A stretch of 5,244 bases of DNA. Origin: an uncultured Sinobacteraceae bacterium (lineage in GTDB: Bacteria > Pseudomonadota > Gammaproteobacteria > Steroidobacterales > Steroidobacteraceae). The stretch covers positions 1 through 5,244 of the forward strand of contig CALEKY010000013.1 of assembly GCA_937902995.1 (NCBI GenBank). The letters run 5' to 3'. The position numbers were made by a program, and so were the translations under genes. Under the pieces are notes generated by a model. It had not been told where the DNA came from, did no database searches, and saw only the letters and a list, made by a program, of their open reading frames with translations. Positions 5,193 through 5,244 of this stretch are shown in pieces; within the stretch, counting starts at the first letter, position 1; every line of letters starts with the position of its first letter.

Positions 5193-5244
5193 GGGAAAGG
5201 GAAAGGGGAAAAGGGAATAGGGAATAGGGAGTAGGGAAGAAGGG
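5193..5244 (+). repeat. GGGAATA heptamer tract after the kinase gene
   Basis: A pure purine-rich tract, apart from T at three positions, starts on the base after the kinase stop codon and runs off the right edge. It has eight G-runs: units GGGAAA (twice), GGGGAAAA, then the 7-base units GGGAATA (5213 and 5220) and GGGAGTA (5227), then GGGAAGAA. The sense strand fits the G-quadruplex pattern many times over. TAG triplets at 5190, 5218, 5225 and 5232 cover all three frames. It is the reverse-orientation relative of the tracts at 161-193 and 2915-2994. Confidence 0.9.

Noticed and set aside
161..5244. Composite transposon or integron cassette bounded by the GGGAA/TTCCC tracts
   Set aside because: No transposase, integrase, attachment site or target-site duplication is visible; the tracts are simple repeats.

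Overview
The window is a compact, GC-rich (roughly 60 % by eye) bacterial chromosome segment with five complete protein genes. The gene set and base composition fit a proteobacterium. A Gammaproteobacterium near the Xanthomonadales/Steroidobacterales is my best guess, held with low confidence because there is no rRNA or other marker gene. I see no tRNA, rRNA, CRISPR array, transposase or integrase.

Layout. Positions 1-196 hold no convincing gene and end in a pyrimidine-rich tract. A gene for an exported M14 zinc carboxypeptidase runs leftward (1984 to 197). Across a 149-base spacer, a gene for a 2-oxoglutarate/Fe(II) dioxygenase (2134-2856) diverges to the right. A 194-base spacer made largely of two simple repeats follows. 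Then comes a rightward run of pyrF (type-2 orotidine 5'-phosphate decarboxylase, 3051-3881), a small YciI-like gene (3948-4247) and a fructosamine-kinase-family gene (4317-5192), with gaps of 66 and 69 bases. The window ends in a purine-rich repeat tract.

How the genes relate. PyrF makes UMP in the last step of pyrimidine synthesis. The fructosamine kinase would phosphorylate sugar-amine adducts for deglycation. The YciI-like protein has no firm role. These three may share a transcript, but no common pathway is obvious. The peptidase acts outside the cytoplasm. The dioxygenase belongs to a family whose characterised members hydroxylate free amino acids.

Most notable signal. The spacers, not the genes, carry the odd structure. 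At least four different short motifs (TGASTSG, CCCTTTT/GGGAATA, CTGTAGS, CAGCGCC) all repeat with a 7-base period. They touch or closely flank start and stop codons, and two of the arrays put stop codons in all three frames. pyrF has CTGTAGS heptads on both sides, and two well-supported starts (pyrF and the YciI-like gene) have heptads where a Shine-Dalgarno sequence would sit.
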